DNA of 64,000 nt from Dictyobacter aurantiacus. Its GTDB lineage: Bacteria > Chloroflexota > Ktedonobacteria > Ktedonobacterales > Ktedonobacteraceae. Where the stretch lies: assembly GCF_003967515.1 (NCBI RefSeq), contig NZ_BIFQ01000001.1:3596001-3660000 (forward strand), in the 5' to 3' direction. The translations under genes were made by a program, and so were the position numbers. Below, piece after piece: positions 63,433 to 64,000 of the stretch (positions within the stretch are counted from its first letter, which is position 1; every line of letters starts with the position of its first letter). The notes under the pieces are model-generated. The model saw only the letters and a program-made list of their open reading frames with translations, was not told where the DNA came from and did not search any database.

Positions 63433-63550
63433 TTATGTATTGGTGCATGGGGCGCAATCTGGCCCCCATGCACCAATACATAATAACCAGCGCGGCCGCG
63501 TAGCGGACGTGCGTGGGGACGCTCACGTGCCCCACTATAACCAGAGTAAG
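63433..63550. repeat. Composite palindrome repeat, locus 7 (right-type end)
   Basis: A 20-bp perfect palindrome (63433-63452 with 63464-63483) with TTGGTGCATGGGG, then AATAACCAG, the core GCGGCCGCGTAGCGGACG, a G-rich hairpin and terminal AGAGTAAG. It closely matches the right TIR of locus 3, including its outer end. Confidence 0.78.
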
Positions 63551-63586
63551 TCACACACTCTTACACCTATCGAAGAAGGAGGGCGC

Positions 63587-63646
63587 ATGACGATGACTAC
63601 CGATAGAGATGACCAATGGCCTTGTTGGTTGAATGATAAATGCTGA
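63587..63646 (+). CDS. Possible 19-residue peptide with strong SD
   Basis: The peptide MTMTTDRDDQWPCWLNDKC is preceded by AAGGAGGG 3-10 bases upstream, the best SD of this section. It has two Trp and two Cys. It ends 33 bases before the ATG of the partial gene at 63680. It may be a leader peptide that couples or attenuates translation of the next gene, or a real small protein. No known precursor-peptide family is recognised. Confidence 0.35.
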   Translation: MTMTTDRDDQWPCWLNDKC

Positions 63647-63679
63647 TCTGTAGTTCCTCAAGATGGATAGTTGAATAAG

Positions 63680-64000
63680 ATGAAGTTTGAGTCACCCTTA
63701 GAGCGCTATCTTTTTGATAAGTATATTTTAGATGTATGTATTGCCACCCTTACGCAAGGTGGCGTGACCTCTAAACTGGATACCTATCAATTTGTATCAC
63801 CTATCGATGCCTGGGCCATCCCGAAATATCCAGATCAGACCGTTATCCTTCCTCCCAATGCGGACTTGCAGGCGGCTGTGCGGTCTTTTGTGGTTCAAAA
63901 TGAATTATATCTAAGGATGCCCGATTACTGGCTGGGAACCTGGATAGAGCCCGAAACCCATAGTTGTTACCTTGACATCACTAGTCTTTGCTTTTGCCTG
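63680..64000 (+). CDS. Unrecognised protein, cut by window end
   Basis: An open frame of 107 codons from the ATG at 63680 runs to the window edge without a stop. It begins MKFESPLERYLFDKY and continues with ILPPNADLQAAVRSFVVQNE and MPDYWLGTWIEPE. It is mixed polar sequence without signal peptide or membrane segment; I recognise no domain. There is only a weak SD (AAGATG region), so translation may depend on the small upstream frame. Confidence 0.6.
   Translation, partial: MKFESPLERYLFDKYILDVCIATLTQGGVTSKLDTYQFVSPIDAWAIPKYPDQTVILPPNADLQAAVRSFVVQNELYLRMPDYWLGTWIEPETHSCYLDITSLCFCL

Noticed and set aside
14111..63550. Integron attC sites as an explanation for the palindromes
   Set aside because: There is no integrase, no R'/R'' spacer pattern and no cassette array; the cores do not match attC consensus.
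63437..63554. Minus-strand frame of 98 codons over locus 7
   Set aside because: It is composed of the composite repeat.

Overview
The window reads as chromosomal DNA of a Ktedonobacteria-like member of the Chloroflexota. That assignment is inference: moderate-to-high GC with many long palindromic repeats and insertion sequences, paralogous DUF4012 membrane proteins, a SecA with a large N-terminal insertion and a C-terminal SEC-C zinc motif, a T-box in front of thrS, and a mix of actinobacterial-like (Ino1, RskA-type anti-sigma) and Firmicutes-like features. I see no rRNA, tRNA or CRISPR array.

Layout. 0-7 kb: csrA with a repetitive tail, inositol-phosphate synthase, the sulfate-activation pair cysC-sat, a GalE-like epimerase, a degenerate GGDEF plus MshEN-like protein and an unrecognised protein. 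7-16 kb: secA, a TnpB (IS200/IS605-type) insertion immediately before malate synthase aceB, and thrS under a T-box. 16-26 kb: tandem and palindromic repeats, a two-domain nitrilase-fold protein lacking both catalytic cysteines, an orphan GAF sensor kinase, a composite repeat interrupted by a 1467-bp IS, and a class II photolyase. 26-40 kb: a CHAT-ClpB/C fusion ATPase, two DUF4012 proteins around a DUF4097 protein, PPK2 and a Y-family polymerase-like protein lacking key catalytic acids. 40-48 kb: small-molecule and regulator genes (ClbS/DfsB, isochorismatase, WYL regulator, TIGR00300 LOR/SDH protein, a membrane Cas4-like nuclease beside an HD protein, a LysR/SDR divergent pair). 48-54 kb: an enolase-superfamily epimerase and a DUF1611 protein that may form a D-glutamate (DgcA/DgcN-like) pathway, a pentapeptide-repeat protein and an ammonium transporter. 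54-64 kb: an IS4-like element, a minus-strand operon (Tat ferritin-like protein, L,D-transpeptidase, Ser/Thr kinase) diverging from a plus-strand operon (DUF4397 surface protein with a sortase-like signal, ECF sigma, RskA-type anti-sigma), then a gene cut by the window end.

Functional themes are sulfate activation, cell-envelope remodelling with kinase and sigma control, nitrogen and D-amino acid use, and protein quality control. The most unusual signals are: (1) the CHAT-Clp fusion, whose caspase-like dyad appears lost; (2) a family of composite elements at seven loci (conserved GC-rich terminal core, long variable palindrome, sometimes a 66-91 bp tandem array), one copy of which has 62-bp terminal inverted repeats; and (3) a second structured repeat in two copies whose stems differ by compensatory changes. 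Starts were moved inward from the longest frame wherever a Shine-Dalgarno sequence and the family start favoured it. No database search was possible, so family names rest on motif recognition.
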